A program made the position numbers and the translations under genes. A stretch of 64,000 bases of DNA from Corynespora cassiicola (taxonomy: Eukaryota; Ascomycota; Dothideomycetes; Pleosporales; Corynesporascaceae), in assembly GCA_022059125.1 (NCBI GenBank), contig JAEUWY010000023.1:186001-250000 (forward strand), written 5' to 3'. Shown piece by piece: positions 41,554-52,765 of this stretch (the stretch's first letter is position 1; every line of letters begins with the position of its first letter). A model generated the notes under the pieces. The model searched no databases, was not told where the DNA came from, and saw only the letters and a list, made by a program, of their open reading frames with translations.

Positions 41554-42255
41554 TCTCCGCTGTACTGCGACCCCGGGTGGACGTGCGCGTACAACGACGC
41601 ATATTCGTGGTTCAGATGCTACACTGGGACTGCGGTTACGAACTGCGATGTGTATACCGGGTGTGTGGATAGCGTGAGTGTTGAGGAGTGTATGCTGAGG
41701 GAAGAGTGCTATGGTGATGCGCTGATTACTGCGTGGTGAGTTCGCACTTCCAAACTACGCTGAGGTATGGTGAATTTGATGAGAGATGGTGCGGAGAGGG
41801 ACGCGCCGGTTTGCGCGACACTGTATCCGGCTGTGGAGGGGAGGATGTATGGGCATTATTAATATGTTTGGGAGGTAAAATGAGAGTCGAGGTTAGATTT
41901 TCAAGTCGGATGGTAAAGGATACGCTTATTTGGGGGACGGGTATACGTTCTTTTACGGGGGGTTCTTGGGAGTGTGGGTGGAGAGAGTAGGAGTACTTCA
42001 ATAGCTGGTGGGGAGAGAAGTTCGAGGAGTATAACAGAAGAGGAACTGATTAGCTCGGAGGTGGTGGAGGGGGAGGTGACGTCGAGTGTGGATGTAATTG
42101 TGGAGGTATTTGTGGAAACGACTGGATAGGCACCGACTTTTGTGTAGAGGCGGGTCGTGAGCAAGACGGCTGAGGTGGGTGGGGCGGAGAGGATGGCGAG
42201 TGTGGGCGTTAGGGTGGTGGGAGGTGCGAATGGAGTGCTGACTTTGTTGGTTTGA
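41554..42255 (+). pseudogene. Decayed gene for a Cys-rich, Ser/Thr-rich cell-surface-type protein
   Basis: One reading frame can be followed across 700 bp despite in-frame stops. It begins with a Cys-rich block (CDPGWTCAYNDAYSWFRCY, then NCDVYTGCVDS and EECMLREECYG). It continues DAPVCATLYPAVEGRMYGHY, then an acidic/Ser region (RSITEEELISSEVVEGEV) and ends in a short Val/Gly/Leu-rich hydrophobic tail, like fungal GPI-anchored or single-pass surface proteins. Stops include TAA, TGA and TAG codons at places where CAA, CGA or CAG would fit, as C-to-T RIP would produce. One of the stops (near 41736) may instead belong to an intron with a GTGAGT donor. No intact start is seen. Confidence 0.45.
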
Positions 42256-42995
42256 TGGGATTATGGTGAGTATCGTTTGTAGTAGCATTGCGGTTTGAAT
42301 CAGGATAGAGCTGCGACTTGTTGGGTTCAATTGTTTTGTATATTGGGCAGCAAGTTTATCCCGGACGTGTGATGCAACGGCAATGTTTTCATCATCCGGC
42401 TGCTGCACCGACACTTCAGCCTTTGTGACAACCCTTTTCTCCTAATGTTGATAGATTAGTTTTAAATACTTAAGACGCTTTAGTGACGCCTTTTCTCGTA
42501 TATTAGCACATGACTCTCAAAGATCTTATAAGCGTTACAACCGAGTGCCCCACATGCTTATGAAGCAATTAAAGAAGATTTTCTAGCAGGGAAACCAACA
42601 ATTGTTTTGTATTTCCTCACCAATAAGAGGTTTGATATGGAAACTTTTGGATAACTGTTATCCATTCCGGCATATAATATGGACTTCATGCTTACATGGT
42701 AGCCTTACCCTTTCCCTTATAACATTGTTTTCACACAGAATCGACTTCTTGCAACAATCCAATGAATTCGTGGAAGTTTCAGAGATCTTCGTGCTCTCTT
42801 TCATCTCGACCATGGGGTTACAAAGGAAATTCTTTGCTGAGAAACAATGCAGGTTCAACACCGACGATTGGAGGCATAAATACTGCTTCTAAACCTTCGA
42901 TTCCCACTCATAACAACACCAAACCACAACTCAACAACGAAAAACACAACACAAACCACTACTACACCAAGCAAAACAACATCTGCATCAAGGAA
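42256..42995. other. Intergenic / leader upstream of the trypsin-like gene
   Basis: 740 bp, AT-rich, ending in an A/C-rich leader. The open frame of the downstream gene extends up to 42762, but the extra 78 codons are Asn/His/Thr low-complexity, typical of translated 5' UTR. Confidence 0.5.
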
Positions 42996-44810
42996 ATGGC
43001 TAGCTCGAACGACTCAATCGACCTTCGTGTTCCAGGCCGGGTTGGCTTCCCGATTCTACCCCCTTTCCCGGTGGAGAATCGATTCGACAGCAGCAAAGAA
43101 CTGGACCCTGACAAGTTCCTAGAAATCCAAGGCAGCGTCTATGATGTTCTCAAAAACTATAGCGAGAGTATGGTCAATGGCTATAGTATCTCCTCTTCCC
43201 TCCGGGCCAACCCTGGAGTGGCTGCTGATCCTGACCATCTCACGCTTGTTATCGTGGCTAATAGTGAATACGAAGACAAGCACGAAGCTGATTGGGTTGA
43301 AGCTGTGAAGAAAGTTCGCAAAGTCCTGCAGGATGAGTATGAACTGGATTGGAATGTCGAATTGATTGCGAAGCAGCTTTTCTATGACGTGGTCAAGTCT
43401 TTCCCTATCCCGGAGACTGAACATGATCTTATCCAAGGCTGGAATAAGGCGCGCCCTGATTTTGTTGCCAAGATCGAAGAGCATGATTGGATCAAAGTCG
43501 ATGTAATGAACCGTGGGTATAACCAGGAAGAGGCGCGCCCAACAATTGTTGTTAGCGCCCGCGATGCTGGGAGCGATGTTTGGTGGAATAGCACTCTCCC
43601 AGCCCTCCATGAAGTGCTGAAAACCCATAACCTCCCCCCATATGTCCAAATCGAGTTACGGTTCCTCCAGGGTCTAAGCCTTGTGGCGACGGATGACCAG
43701 GGTACCGAACCTTCTTTTCAAGTACGGGAGAATTTCTATGAGGACGATATGGACATGGGAACGTCATGCTCAACACCTCAGTCTAATGCCTCTGGAACTC
43801 TAGGTGGGAGGATTCAACTGAAGACGAAATCCTCTGTTCTTGATTTGGGTTTAACGGCCTACCACGTTTTAAAGGATGGTTTCTGCGAACGCGAAGATCT
43901 TTCTGGACCGTTTCCCCCGAATGATAGCCAATCATATGGAAAGGTGGTTAGCCCCTCTGACGGTGATCACACTACCACATTGAGTCATTTGCAAGAAGAA
44001 CTCCAGAAACAGAAGGCGAAAGAAGCGAGCTATAGCTATCTGGATTACATTACCTCGGATCCAATTACCTCGAACGAATCATCCTGGCCGCCAAAATTAC
44101 AGCAGTATCAAAAGTCCATTCACATGATTAGAGCCTTAGAGGCCAGTATAGCTATTGCAAATGGCTGTGATCGTGAAGTTGGACAGATTTTTTCAGCTTC
44201 TGGATTTACAACTCGTGACAACCCACGCTTTGAAGGTCTACCCGGATCATCAAATCAACACAAGGACTGGGCGCTTGATTGGTGCTTATTTCATGTAGGC
44301 AAACCTATATCCTGTGAGCTCAAGGATGTGCCTTCAACTGCTCATAACATCCTTGGCACGCCGAATAACCCAGCTCGAGTAACGCAGTACTGCACTATTA
44401 ACCCGACCAAGAACTACAAGGTTATGAAGCGCGGTAGGACATCAGGTTGGACTCGAGGCACCATTAGTAAGGCTGATTCGATAATCTGCACAGAGGCATT
44501 TCCTAAACCGAAAACTCCCACAAATGACCGCAAAACCCTCAAGGATAGGGGATTTGAAAAATTTGTTTCTGTCCATACTATCCTGTATGAGTCCTTCACA
44601 AAGCCATTTCTTGAACCTGGGGATTCTGGCAGCTTTGTCTTGCTGGATGAACCGTCCAAAAACAACGATGTAACCGTCGCTGGACTTGCGTTTGCTACTG
44701 ACAATTATGTCTGCGCTTCGTACATGATCCCTTTCGATTTGCTCGTAGAGGATATTGAGGAGGTTACGGGTGGGAAGGTCATCGAGCCGCGTTGCGCAGG
44801 TACAGTTTAA
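42996..44810 (+). CDS. Intracellular trypsin-like serine protease-domain protein with a large N-terminal region
   Basis: Single exon, 604 aa from the ATG at 42996 (first Met after an unlikely Asn-rich extension). A chymotrypsin-fold triad is visible: His290 in LGLTAYHVL, Asp428 in KDWALDWCLFHV, and Ser544 in FLEPGDSGSFVLLDE, the usual GDSG. Between them lies KRGRTSGWTRGTIS, like the S1 core strand before the Ser loop. The first 280 residues form a separate region (YSISSSLRANPGVAADPDHLTLVI ... RPTIVVSARDAGS) that I do not recognise. No signal peptide or propeptide is seen, so it should be cytosolic. Similar protease domains appear as effector parts of fungal NLR-type immune proteins and as stand-alone genes. 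The cleavage target is unknown. Flanked by AT-rich DNA on both sides. Confidence 0.8.
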   Translation: MASSNDSIDLRVPGRVGFPILPPFPVENRFDSSKELDPDKFLEIQGSVYDVLKNYSESMVNGYSISSSLRANPGVAADPDHLTLVIVANSEYEDKHEADWVEAVKKVRKVLQDEYELDWNVELIAKQLFYDVVKSFPIPETEHDLIQGWNKARPDFVAKIEEHDWIKVDVMNRGYNQEEARPTIVVSARDAGSDVWWNSTLPALHEVLKTHNLPPYVQIELRFLQGLSLVATDDQGTEPSFQVRENFYEDDMDMGTSCSTPQSNASGTLGGRIQLKTKSSVLDLGLTAYHVLKDGFCEREDLSGPFPPNDSQSYGKVVSPSDGDHTTTLSHLQEELQKQKAKEASYSYLDYITSDPITSNESSWPPKLQQYQKSIHMIRALEASIAIANGCDREVGQIFSASGFTTRDNPRFEGLPGSSNQHKDWALDWCLFHVGKPISCELKDVPSTAHNILGTPNNPARVTQYCTINPTKNYKVMKRGRTSGWTRGTISKADSIICTEAFPKPKTPTNDRKTLKDRGFEKFVSVHTILYESFTKPFLEPGDSGSFVLLDEPSKNNDVTVAGLAFATDNYVCASYMIPFDLLVEDIEEVTGGKVIEPRCAGTV

Positions 44811-47492
44811 GGCTGATTGAGTCTTTTCAAGCTTGATCGAGCCTAGCAAAGTATACTTTATTCAGAATACAGGGGTATCACGAAACGAAAGCTCATAAGC
44901 CACTACCAGGATTAGAACAAGAGATGTGAATGCTGGTCTGATCACCCGACAGATGCTAAGGCTGATTAAGTACATATATTAGATAAAAATTTTCAATACA
45001 AAGAGAGATACGGAAGATGACTTGGTAACGATATTAAGATGATAGGACTTCTTTGCCTTCTAGAGTTGCTCTAAAGTGGATGGTTAAACGTGTCAAGCGA
45101 TCACGTCTGGGGCAGTAAATAAGCGATGTCTAAATAGAGTGGTGTAAATCAAGCAAAAAGAGCACATACGAGACCGACTTATACATTTTTGGAAATGATC
45201 TAGATATCTGTTTTTGCTGCCTCGAGAAGCTTGTCACAGAGAAAGAGTGGGTGGACCACGTCTGTACTTATGCCAATTACCAATGCGACTCCTGCAGGCA
45301 ATCGCTCTGAGTCCATATTGCATGTCCTCATACACTTCATCAATTTAAGTGACCGCATAGGAACTCTATCGGTGTTCCATTTGGCGGCATCAAGAGAACG
45401 AGGTTGAAGCGTGGTGGCACGAAAAGTCAAAATAGAAATGAAACGCCTCCCATAGTATTGCAGTATTCGTTGTGAAAGGCCAATAGTGGTGGGTAGTACA
45501 GCTAAAGCTCACCGAACGCGGTTTTCTTCCCATATAGAAGTAAGAATGATGCTATCAAGCAGGACAGCTGCCAACTTTAACCGTCATCACGATGAAGGCG
45601 TCGTTTAGCAGCAATGCACAAAGGAGCAATATCGCCATCTGACCTGGGTGAACTTGACTAGCGCAATGTCGTCCTTGCGCGGCCTCGAAATTTTCCAGTC
45701 TGCGCCGCTGTTGTCACTGATACCCGGTGTCCATGCCACCGATGCAAGGGGAATCTCAAATTTCCGGCCCAAGCAATAAGGGCGCTGCGGAAGCGGGAGA
45801 CATCCCCTGGGAAAGGCGTGCTGTCTGAACGATCGCCAAAGAGTTAGAGCGCTTGGACAAAGTGGACCGGCTTCCTTCAGCTCATTCCCCGTCCCAACGC
45901 GCACGTGGGAGCAGGGGTTGTGTCCAGCGCTAGAAGAACAGTGCCTGTTGCCCGACACCAGCAAGTTTAATTGCCTGCGGCAGAAACGAAACCTTATCGG
46001 GGGGGATTGTCGTGGATACTCACCCACCGGCCCGGTCGGCACATGCTGACACTCGTTGACAGCTCGCATACACCGACTTTCTCGGGCTTGGCGACCACCT
46101 AGGTGCATGAGCTGCACATTCCCACGGGGACCCGGAAACGCGACTTTTCGAGTATAGCTCATGGGCACCCGGCAATGTACGAGAGGGCAGGGAGTAGCAG
46201 GACGTGCTGCGAACATGGCTGAAGCTGGATGCCCTTGCAGATGTACCTGGACCGTTTTTTTCTTTTCTTTTTTTGGGAGGGGGGAGGGGGGCTGGCTTCT
46301 ATACACTTTCAACTGACATTCGAAGTAATGTCTTTGGAGCGCCTGGTAGCGAGAATCTGCTTGATATATACAGCATGCAACCGAAGTGCATTGACTGTTG
46401 TTCTCTTATACCACTATCAACAGAAAATGATACAACGCTCCCAGAGTTGCACGTGGAGTTCATGGCCAGGCATTGTTCGTTCTCTAGGTGTTTGGCTTGC
46501 GCCATAGGGTACGGATTCGGTATGGATGAGATCCCGATTCGAGGGCGGGGCAAGCGGCAGCGATGAACATCACGGCTCTGTTCACGACAGCCGGGGTGGC
46601 ACATGCCCGCAATTCGGGCGTACGCTTCTCGGATGCAAAGACGGTGAAATTACGGCACGGACCTGGTTTCAGGCCTGAGATAGAATCTAAGCACTTCTGC
46701 GTAATTCCCTATCGGGTTTCCCTGTGGCAAGAATACGTCCTGGAGCCTCAATGCAAAGCAATGTACGTGTTTGCAGGAGATATGATCGAAGGCGACATCC
46801 AACAAGAAGGGACGTATGGAAAATTCCAGCTGGTAAATCTAAATCATCAGAGGTGGACTGAAGCTCTTCTCGTAACGGAGAGCGATTCACTCAGATGTAG
46901 AGCTGACGAGGTCAAAGCGCCCCACTAACCCGAATCTGCGAGAATTTTGGGAAACAGAAAATTGTGGCTTAAGATTTTGTGGGACATCGACGCGTAGTGA
47001 GCCAAACAAACTGCTCATTGAGAAGAGTAGAATCCTCCCGCTCTTGTCCCGATATACGTGAATTGGTCTACGCCGCATCAAAAGAAATTTTTCTAGAATT
47101 TTTCGAGGGCATCCGATGAGAAGCACGTTCATCCATACCCGAATCATTCAGAATTGGACAAGGTCTGCGGCAATGTTGATACACAGCCGTCTTGTCAAGG
47201 CCCTCAAGGGCCATATCAATCTCCTCGACGAGGTATATATATCTGCTCATATACCCACCAAGGTATGAATCTACTCAACTCTCTCCTCGCTATCGCACAA
47301 GCCTCTTTTGTACCCGGGATACTGTAATTCTGCCCTGCTTCTTCGTCTCCTTGGTACGAAAACCTGTGTCTCCTTTTATTAAAAAATAAAGTGCTAATAA
47401 CAGCCCTCTTCAGGAATACATGGGAGAATCTTGACTCCAATCAACAAGCGCTCTGGGCGAGTGTCCATCGTAACTCCAGAGCTGTTGTCCCC
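44811..47492. other. Gene-poor region, 2.7 kb
   Basis: No supported gene. The middle (about 45600-46230) is distinctly more GC-rich than its flanks and is open on the minus strand for 235 codons. The translation is Arg/Pro/Cys-rich without family resemblance and looks like read-through. A pyrimidine tract followed by G runs lies at 46251-46291. A 121-codon + frame (46563-46928) is also unassigned. 47200-47490 is the likely promoter and leader of the C2H2 gene. Confidence 0.5.
46251..46291 (+). repeat. Low-complexity T/C tract followed by G runs
   Basis: T-rich pyrimidine tract switching abruptly to GGGAGGGGGGAGGGGGG, four close G runs able to form a G-quadruplex. Confidence 0.5.
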
Positions 47493-48287
47493 ATGGCCGA
47501 AATAAACATGTCAACGAACGAGAACATTGTAATATGTCAAGAGATCATCTGCCCGTCTTGCAGATCTTCATGGAGTTGTCCCAAATGCAACCGGAAAGAG
47601 AAACGTCGTGTTCAAAAAGACGATGCGAACGGAGCCTATGCACCCAAGAGGACAAGGGACGTGTTCCACCCAGTCCCTGTCTACCCTACGAATTTCTGCA
47701 ACCACAACCCAAAGTATATGACAAAGCACCACCTCAACAGCCATATGCCAAGTCGCGAGAATGGATGGTACAGATGCCTATGCTGTCCCATGTTGCTCAA
47801 AACGCAATCACATTGGGAGGACCACGTCTTTTCTCATGCCCGGTTCCGATGCGATTGCTGTGGACGATATTTTAGGGATCAAGACGAGGCAAAAAGGCAC
47901 AGGAAAAAGTGCATCAAGGCGAAGTTCGATTCGAAGCAGCGCACTCTTTCTTCAGAAGGCATCTCGATACCATCCGTTGACCGAGGCCTTGACGAGACCG
48001 AATTCTCGGAGTTCGAATTCAACGCAGAGTCTTGGGATCAGCTGATGACCTACGATATGAATCCGGCGATTCCATACGATCCTTCCTTCGACAACCTTTT
48101 GGTGAACCAAGAAGACAAGTTGCAGAGCCAGGACAGGATGTTATTCAATCAGCCCTCAATGAACAATGCCAGTTACCAGCCCAGCGACGTGTCTGTTACT
48201 CAAGCCGATATGATATTTCAAGGAGGTTCTGCGATGAGAGGAAATGAGCCGTTCGATTGGAACCTGGAGTTCGATAGTAATTTTTGA
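47493..48287 (+). CDS. C2H2-like zinc-finger protein, candidate regulator
   Basis: Single exon, 264 aa from the ATG at 47493 (the frame is open to 47391 but has no earlier ATG). A CxxC-CxxC start (IICPSCRSSWSCPKC) is followed by three finger-like units. These are CNHNPKYMTKHHLNSHM (atypical, only one clear Cys), YRCLCCPMLLKTQSHWEDH with a following H, and FRCDCCGRYFRDQDEAKRH with a terminal Cys in place of the second His. The C-terminal 100 residues are acidic and rich in Asn/Gln/Ser (DETEFSEFEFNAESWDQL ... EPFDWNLEFDSNF), like a transcription activation domain. No homologue is recognised and the target is unknown. It is isolated in gene-poor DNA. Confidence 0.7.
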   Translation: MAEINMSTNENIVICQEIICPSCRSSWSCPKCNRKEKRRVQKDDANGAYAPKRTRDVFHPVPVYPTNFCNHNPKYMTKHHLNSHMPSRENGWYRCLCCPMLLKTQSHWEDHVFSHARFRCDCCGRYFRDQDEAKRHRKKCIKAKFDSKQRTLSSEGISIPSVDRGLDETEFSEFEFNAESWDQLMTYDMNPAIPYDPSFDNLLVNQEDKLQSQDRMLFNQPSMNNASYQPSDVSVTQADMIFQGGSAMRGNEPFDWNLEFDSNF

Positions 48288-49379
48288 AGCTGATAGACAT
48301 TCTTAGATAGCTCAGGGAAGAATTTAATCGTAGTGTTACACGAAGACCAACCCGTAGCTATACAATATGAACCACTGATCGCATGCCATAATGAGAGATA
48401 TGAATTATAAACATTTAGGTTTCTCTGATGAAAAGCTTTTGCAAAGATTGAACTTGTGTGTTTTTCTGCTTATATTATACTGCCGTTCTTCGTTTTGCTG
48501 CTACCTAAAAAGATACTACAGATAAATTTTCGCATTTGAGTTTAGCTTGAAAAATCAATCTCTAAAAAGGAGATACTGTACTGACAAATTGCCCGATCTT
48601 CTACTTCAACTTTATATACAAAGAACTAGCTCTAGCAAAGCCTAAGCCAGTTACCCCCTATTATCAAGCTAGAGAGTCTGCTTCGAAAGTGACTTTTAGT
48701 ATCAGAAATGTCTAGCTTAAAATAGTTTAGTTAGCAGGTGACAAGACAACGTAGTCTTATACTCTCATTTAGACTAAAAGTTTACAGCCGAGTAACCCCC
48801 CTGCAAAAACCCTACCTCTGCCCACATTACTCTCCCCGCCAGAATTCCACATATACAAGGTGCTCGATCCCATGCATTCTTTGGGAAGGGTCATGATGTC
48901 GGTACAAGTCACGAATCAAAGACATGATCATTGAACGACCGTTGGATTCATCCTACAAGTGCCATACTTGAGGTAGCAGCAGCAGCAGCCAGCCAGCCTC
49001 AAGCTCGCAAGCGCGCTCTAATGTATGCCCTCCTCCCCCTTTCTACCTATAAACCTTGCATTTCCTCTTCTTTCATGCTCCTTCTCATTCCCAAACGCCT
49101 TCCCGCCAGTGCCACCAACGAATGGACCCATGCGAAGAAAAAAAAACCCCCCCCAATTGCCCTTGCAAACGCCACTTCCCCATCACGCCATATCCTCCCC
49201 CCAAAAAAAGACAAAATGCAGGAAGATCAACAACGTCAAAGGACCAGCCAAAGAAACGGAGAAGAAGAAAAGATGTGAATCTCTTGAAAAAAAAAAGCAA
49301 GCAGAAGAAAAAATCCTCATAGTAGGATAGCCTCGGGGTATATCACCGCCCATGCACTTTATTCCGCTCCTAACAACCG
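48288..49379. other. Intergenic, no gene seen
   Basis: 1.09 kb. AT-rich to about 48800, then A- and C-rich low-complexity sequence (49130-49320) that is the 3' side of the convergent glycosyltransferase gene. Small frames there are simple-sequence artefacts. Confidence 0.55.
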
Positions 49380-51364
49380 TCACCAAACAATCCCCCTCCA
49401 ATCAAACTCCCCATCGATATTCCTCCAATTCCCCTTCTCCATGGCCGCCTCCCACCCCATCATAACCGCCAGCACTCTACACCCCGTGCTCGAAACCGTA
49501 CACACCACCGCATCCGCCCTCGCCAGCACCGCAAGATCCATGAGGTACGCCCTGCCGACCAACTCGCGGAGCTTCATGGCGCCCTCGGGCACATCCAGCG
49601 GGTCGAGTTTCCCCACGTCCTCCGCGTTGCCGACGGGGCGTCCAAGGCTGAGGAACACGTCGCGGTAGAAGCCGCCCTCCCAGCCCGTGATCTCGTCGAT
49701 CCAGGGGTTCTTCTTGCCCTGGGCGGCTTCTAGGGTTTTCTTGGCGGCGAGGACGATGCGGTCCTGCGCGCGGACGGTATTGGGGCCCAGCTCGGCGGAT
49801 TCGTAGACGTCCGGGTCGTCGGACGCGAGGACCATCTTGCTGGCGGTGTGGCGCGCGAACAGCTCATCCTTTTCCAGGCTGACCGCGCGCTTGGCCTTGG
49901 TGTTTGCATTCTCCACCTTGTCGATGTAGATGTCGCGCGCCGTGTCCGTGTACCTGCCGAGCGGAATGTAGTCCTTCTGGTACTGGAACTCGAAGGGGTG
50001 CTTGTCGCCCCTCCGGACGTGGAGGCCGATGCTGACGCCGCCGTCGTCGATGATGGGCGTGTAGAGCGATTCGGCGCGCTCGGCGACGTACTTTGCGTCG
50101 TCGGGGCGGAGGGTGAAGAGGGCTTCGTAGCCGGTGCGGAGCAGGGCGAAGATCTTGTGTTGGCGCTGGACGCGCATTTTGGTGGCGTCTTCCCATTCCT
50201 CGGTGAAGGCGTGGCCAAAGGTCGATTTGACGGTTGCACCTGAGACGACAATGTGGCGGGCGGTGTGGGGGCAGGGGACCATGTGCGAGGGGGGTGGGGG
50301 CAGACAGTTGGCTGAGGGGGGTGGGGTGAAGTAGTTCGCGTACTTTCCGTAGGGCCTAGGGCAGGGTTTTGCGGGTTAGCTTCGTGTGTATTTTTGGTTA
50401 TATTGGAGGCATGATATTACACAATTTTAATCCCCGGGCCGTGGGAGATGGTGGTAGGCCAAATCGGGGAATAAAATAAGAAGGAAAACGGTGGCAGGGC
50501 TGGAACTCACCATCGGCTATCGTCGACGAAAAAGGTCCGATTCTCAGCCTGGGCTAGGCCGTACGACATCCACATGCGCAGCAACGTGTTACCGAAGCCC
50601 GCATCGTCCGTCTCCATGACATACGTCAGACTCTTTTCGCACACAGGCAGTGCGTCGGCGGCCCCCTTGTTGGCTGCCAGTGCCTCGTCGTCGACGAACC
50701 CCTTTGGCCTTCCACTGGCCTTGGCCGGGGGCATCAAGCCCTGCTCCTCAGCGTCCTGGACGTCGATGTAGTACTGGTCCTTTTGATAGTAGTTAAGCAT
50801 TCGCTTCGCGATTCCACTCTGCGCTTTGGCCTCTTGGCGCAGCTGTTTTGACAGCTCCATCGACTGCGTGCAAATGTCACGGTAGTACGATGGCTTGAGG
50901 GGAAAGTCGTAGGTCGACGGTATCGAAACGGTCCACCGCTGTTTTCCCTTGAAATCCTGAACCACCAGCGCCGAGGGCTCCTCCGGGAGGGTGCTGCCGC
51001 CGACCATCTCCCACTGCTCGCCATCGTTTTCGTACTCGCTAGTGTGCTGCTGGGCGTAGATTTGGCGGATCACGATCCAGACGAGAATGGCGACGCCGCA
51101 GCAGCCGATGAGCAGACGCTTGACCAGCCTCGAGTGGCTCGCTGATGCAGGCTTCTTGCCATGGCGCGGGATCAGTGAGGGGAGGTTTGGCGACGGCGGT
51201 GGTGAGGGCGAGAGCAGCCCGCGTCGCGACGCTACTGTAGGGGACAGAAACGTGGCCGATGTGATGGAGGGGCTAAGCTGCGAGTATGAGGCCGACGACA
51301 CGGTCAGGTTGGGATTCCTCCTGGCGTGCATCTTGGTGACCTTTTTGGTGGCGTTGATGAGCAT
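49380..51364 (-). CDS. Type II membrane glycosyltransferase, GT23 / alpha-fucosyltransferase-like
   Basis: Two exons (51364-50511, 50355-49380; 155-nt intron) encode 609 aa. A basic, Ser/Pro-rich cytosolic N-terminus is followed by one membrane anchor (about residues 83-102, LLIGCCGVAILVWIVIRQIY) and a lumenal catalytic region, the Golgi glycosyltransferase layout. Near the N-side of the catalytic part is ETDDAGFGNTLLRMWMSYGLA. VSIGLHVRRGDKH is the HxRRGDK motif of FUT8 and related GDP-fucose transferases, and AVVCTVSSTGCRVLAVMMGW is the C-terminal nucleotide-binding block. Many moulds carry this family although core fucosylation is not established in them; donor and acceptor remain open. The splice joins DDSRW to PYGKYANYF. 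Confidence 0.85.
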
Positions 51365-52765
51365 GTCGTGTTCGGTGCGCTGCTGGTAACTTCGACGCTT
51401 AATATGGCCGAGTAAGGTCGGTGCAGGATAATGACGATTTTATGCAGAAGAGCACCTGTCCCTGCAGGTGTTCTCGGGCAGTGGGTTTAGTGTGCTAAGG
51501 AGGGGACGCTTGGGCAACAGCAGATGCCTCGGAGCAAAAGGAGGGCGCAAAGGAATAGAAGGAAAACCAAAAAAAAAAACGAAGAAGACGAGGCGAAGAG
51601 GATGAGGAAGAAGAAGAAGAAGGCAAGAGTAAGGAGCGGAAGAGGCCCAGCCGTCGGACTATGAAGTCATGAGCGGAGCTGTGGTGTTGCGGAATGGAGG
51701 CGTCGACAGGCTCTCTTTGAGGATTGGGAACGCGCAGGGTTTCACGGTCGCAAACAAACGGGCGCGATCTCCATCGAGGAGGTCCAATGTCAGGTGGGCA
51801 GAAAAGAGAATGGGCCGGCCGAGGGGTTAATTTGAGGGATGGGGCATTAACGGCTTCGGGCCACGATGGAGCTGGGACGTTTGCACGAACGGCAGCTGGC
51901 GCGGCGGACGGCGGACAGGCAAAGCTTGAGGGGGGGCGCTTGAGAGGCGGTTCGTCGAAGCGGGCGGGGCCTTCATTTTGAGGGCACTGCAAGCAGACTG
52001 GTCCTCTGCTGCCGTGGACCGCCGTGGGCCGCCGTCGACAGTGCTGAGAGTCGAATGGGAGCACAGCGCGGCCGTGGTGCAATCCTGAAACGTAGTGCAA
52101 CGTCTGAGGTCGCGCCGCGGCGCCCAGCTGTAGCCGCTTCGGGCCTGGCGCCCGGCCCTTGGTGCAAGTCGCAGTGCAGCCAGCGCCGGACTCCGCGCCT
52201 GACTTGCTCGCTTGCAAGTCCGCACCCCTCCCGCAGACCTCACATAGAGTGCACAGCATTGACGGCGACATGCCTTCTCTTCCTGCCATACTAATACACG
52301 CCGCACCTAGATGGGTGCTGCCGAATCGAATAGATACACGTAGATAATCAGACAGTAAGACGTTGCAGGAGAAACGGGGTATCAAATCGAGCCTCCCAGT
52401 CCCGGCGCAGCAGAAAAACACGAACCATAAGACCCTACCCGAGTCCGTGTGCTGTATCGCTCGCTCATACACGCGTCGTGCGTCGTACGCCGTGGGCCAT
52501 TCCTGTATAAACGCCTGTGTGCTGTTGGGAAGAAAAAACACATTGGAAAAGGACACACGCTTCCCCTCACAACCCGCCCGGGGGCCCCTCCGAGCCCGGA
52601 CAGGTCGTCATTACTTGTAACCATTAAGTGCTGCCACCCTCTGCTTTTTTTTGTTGTTGTTCATCGCATCGTGACGTAGCCATTTGTGGCTGCTGGTGCT
52701 GGTGCTGCTGTGACCGACCTTCGTCCTCATTTCGAGCTTCGGCCGTCGACATGGCCTTGTCGGCC
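51365..52765. other. Intergenic, glycosyltransferase promoter and kinesin 3' region
   Basis: 1.4 kb, GC-rich. Contains a purine-rich tract (51541-51650) with GAA repeats. A 353-codon minus-strand frame (51495-52556) has no family signature, Arg/Pro/Ala/Ser skew and no start context, so it is not called. Confidence 0.55.
51541..51650 (+). repeat. Polypurine tract with (GAA)n microsatellite
   Basis: About 110 bp mostly A and G on the + strand, with an A-run (51570-51579) and contiguous GAA units near 51606-51621. It lies upstream of the glycosyltransferase gene. Confidence 0.6.

Noticed and set aside
42762..42995. N-terminal 78-codon extension of the trypsin-like protein
   Set aside because: Asn/His/Thr low-complexity translation of an A/C-rich leader; the ATG at 42996 has better context and starts recognisable sequence.
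46563..46928. 121-codon + frame as a gene
   Set aside because: No family, signal, splice or codon-bias support; kept only as part of a gene-poor region.
51495..52556. 353-codon minus-strand frame upstream of the glycosyltransferase
   Set aside because: Compositionally biased, no domain, and sits over a purine tract; probably open by chance in GC-rich DNA.
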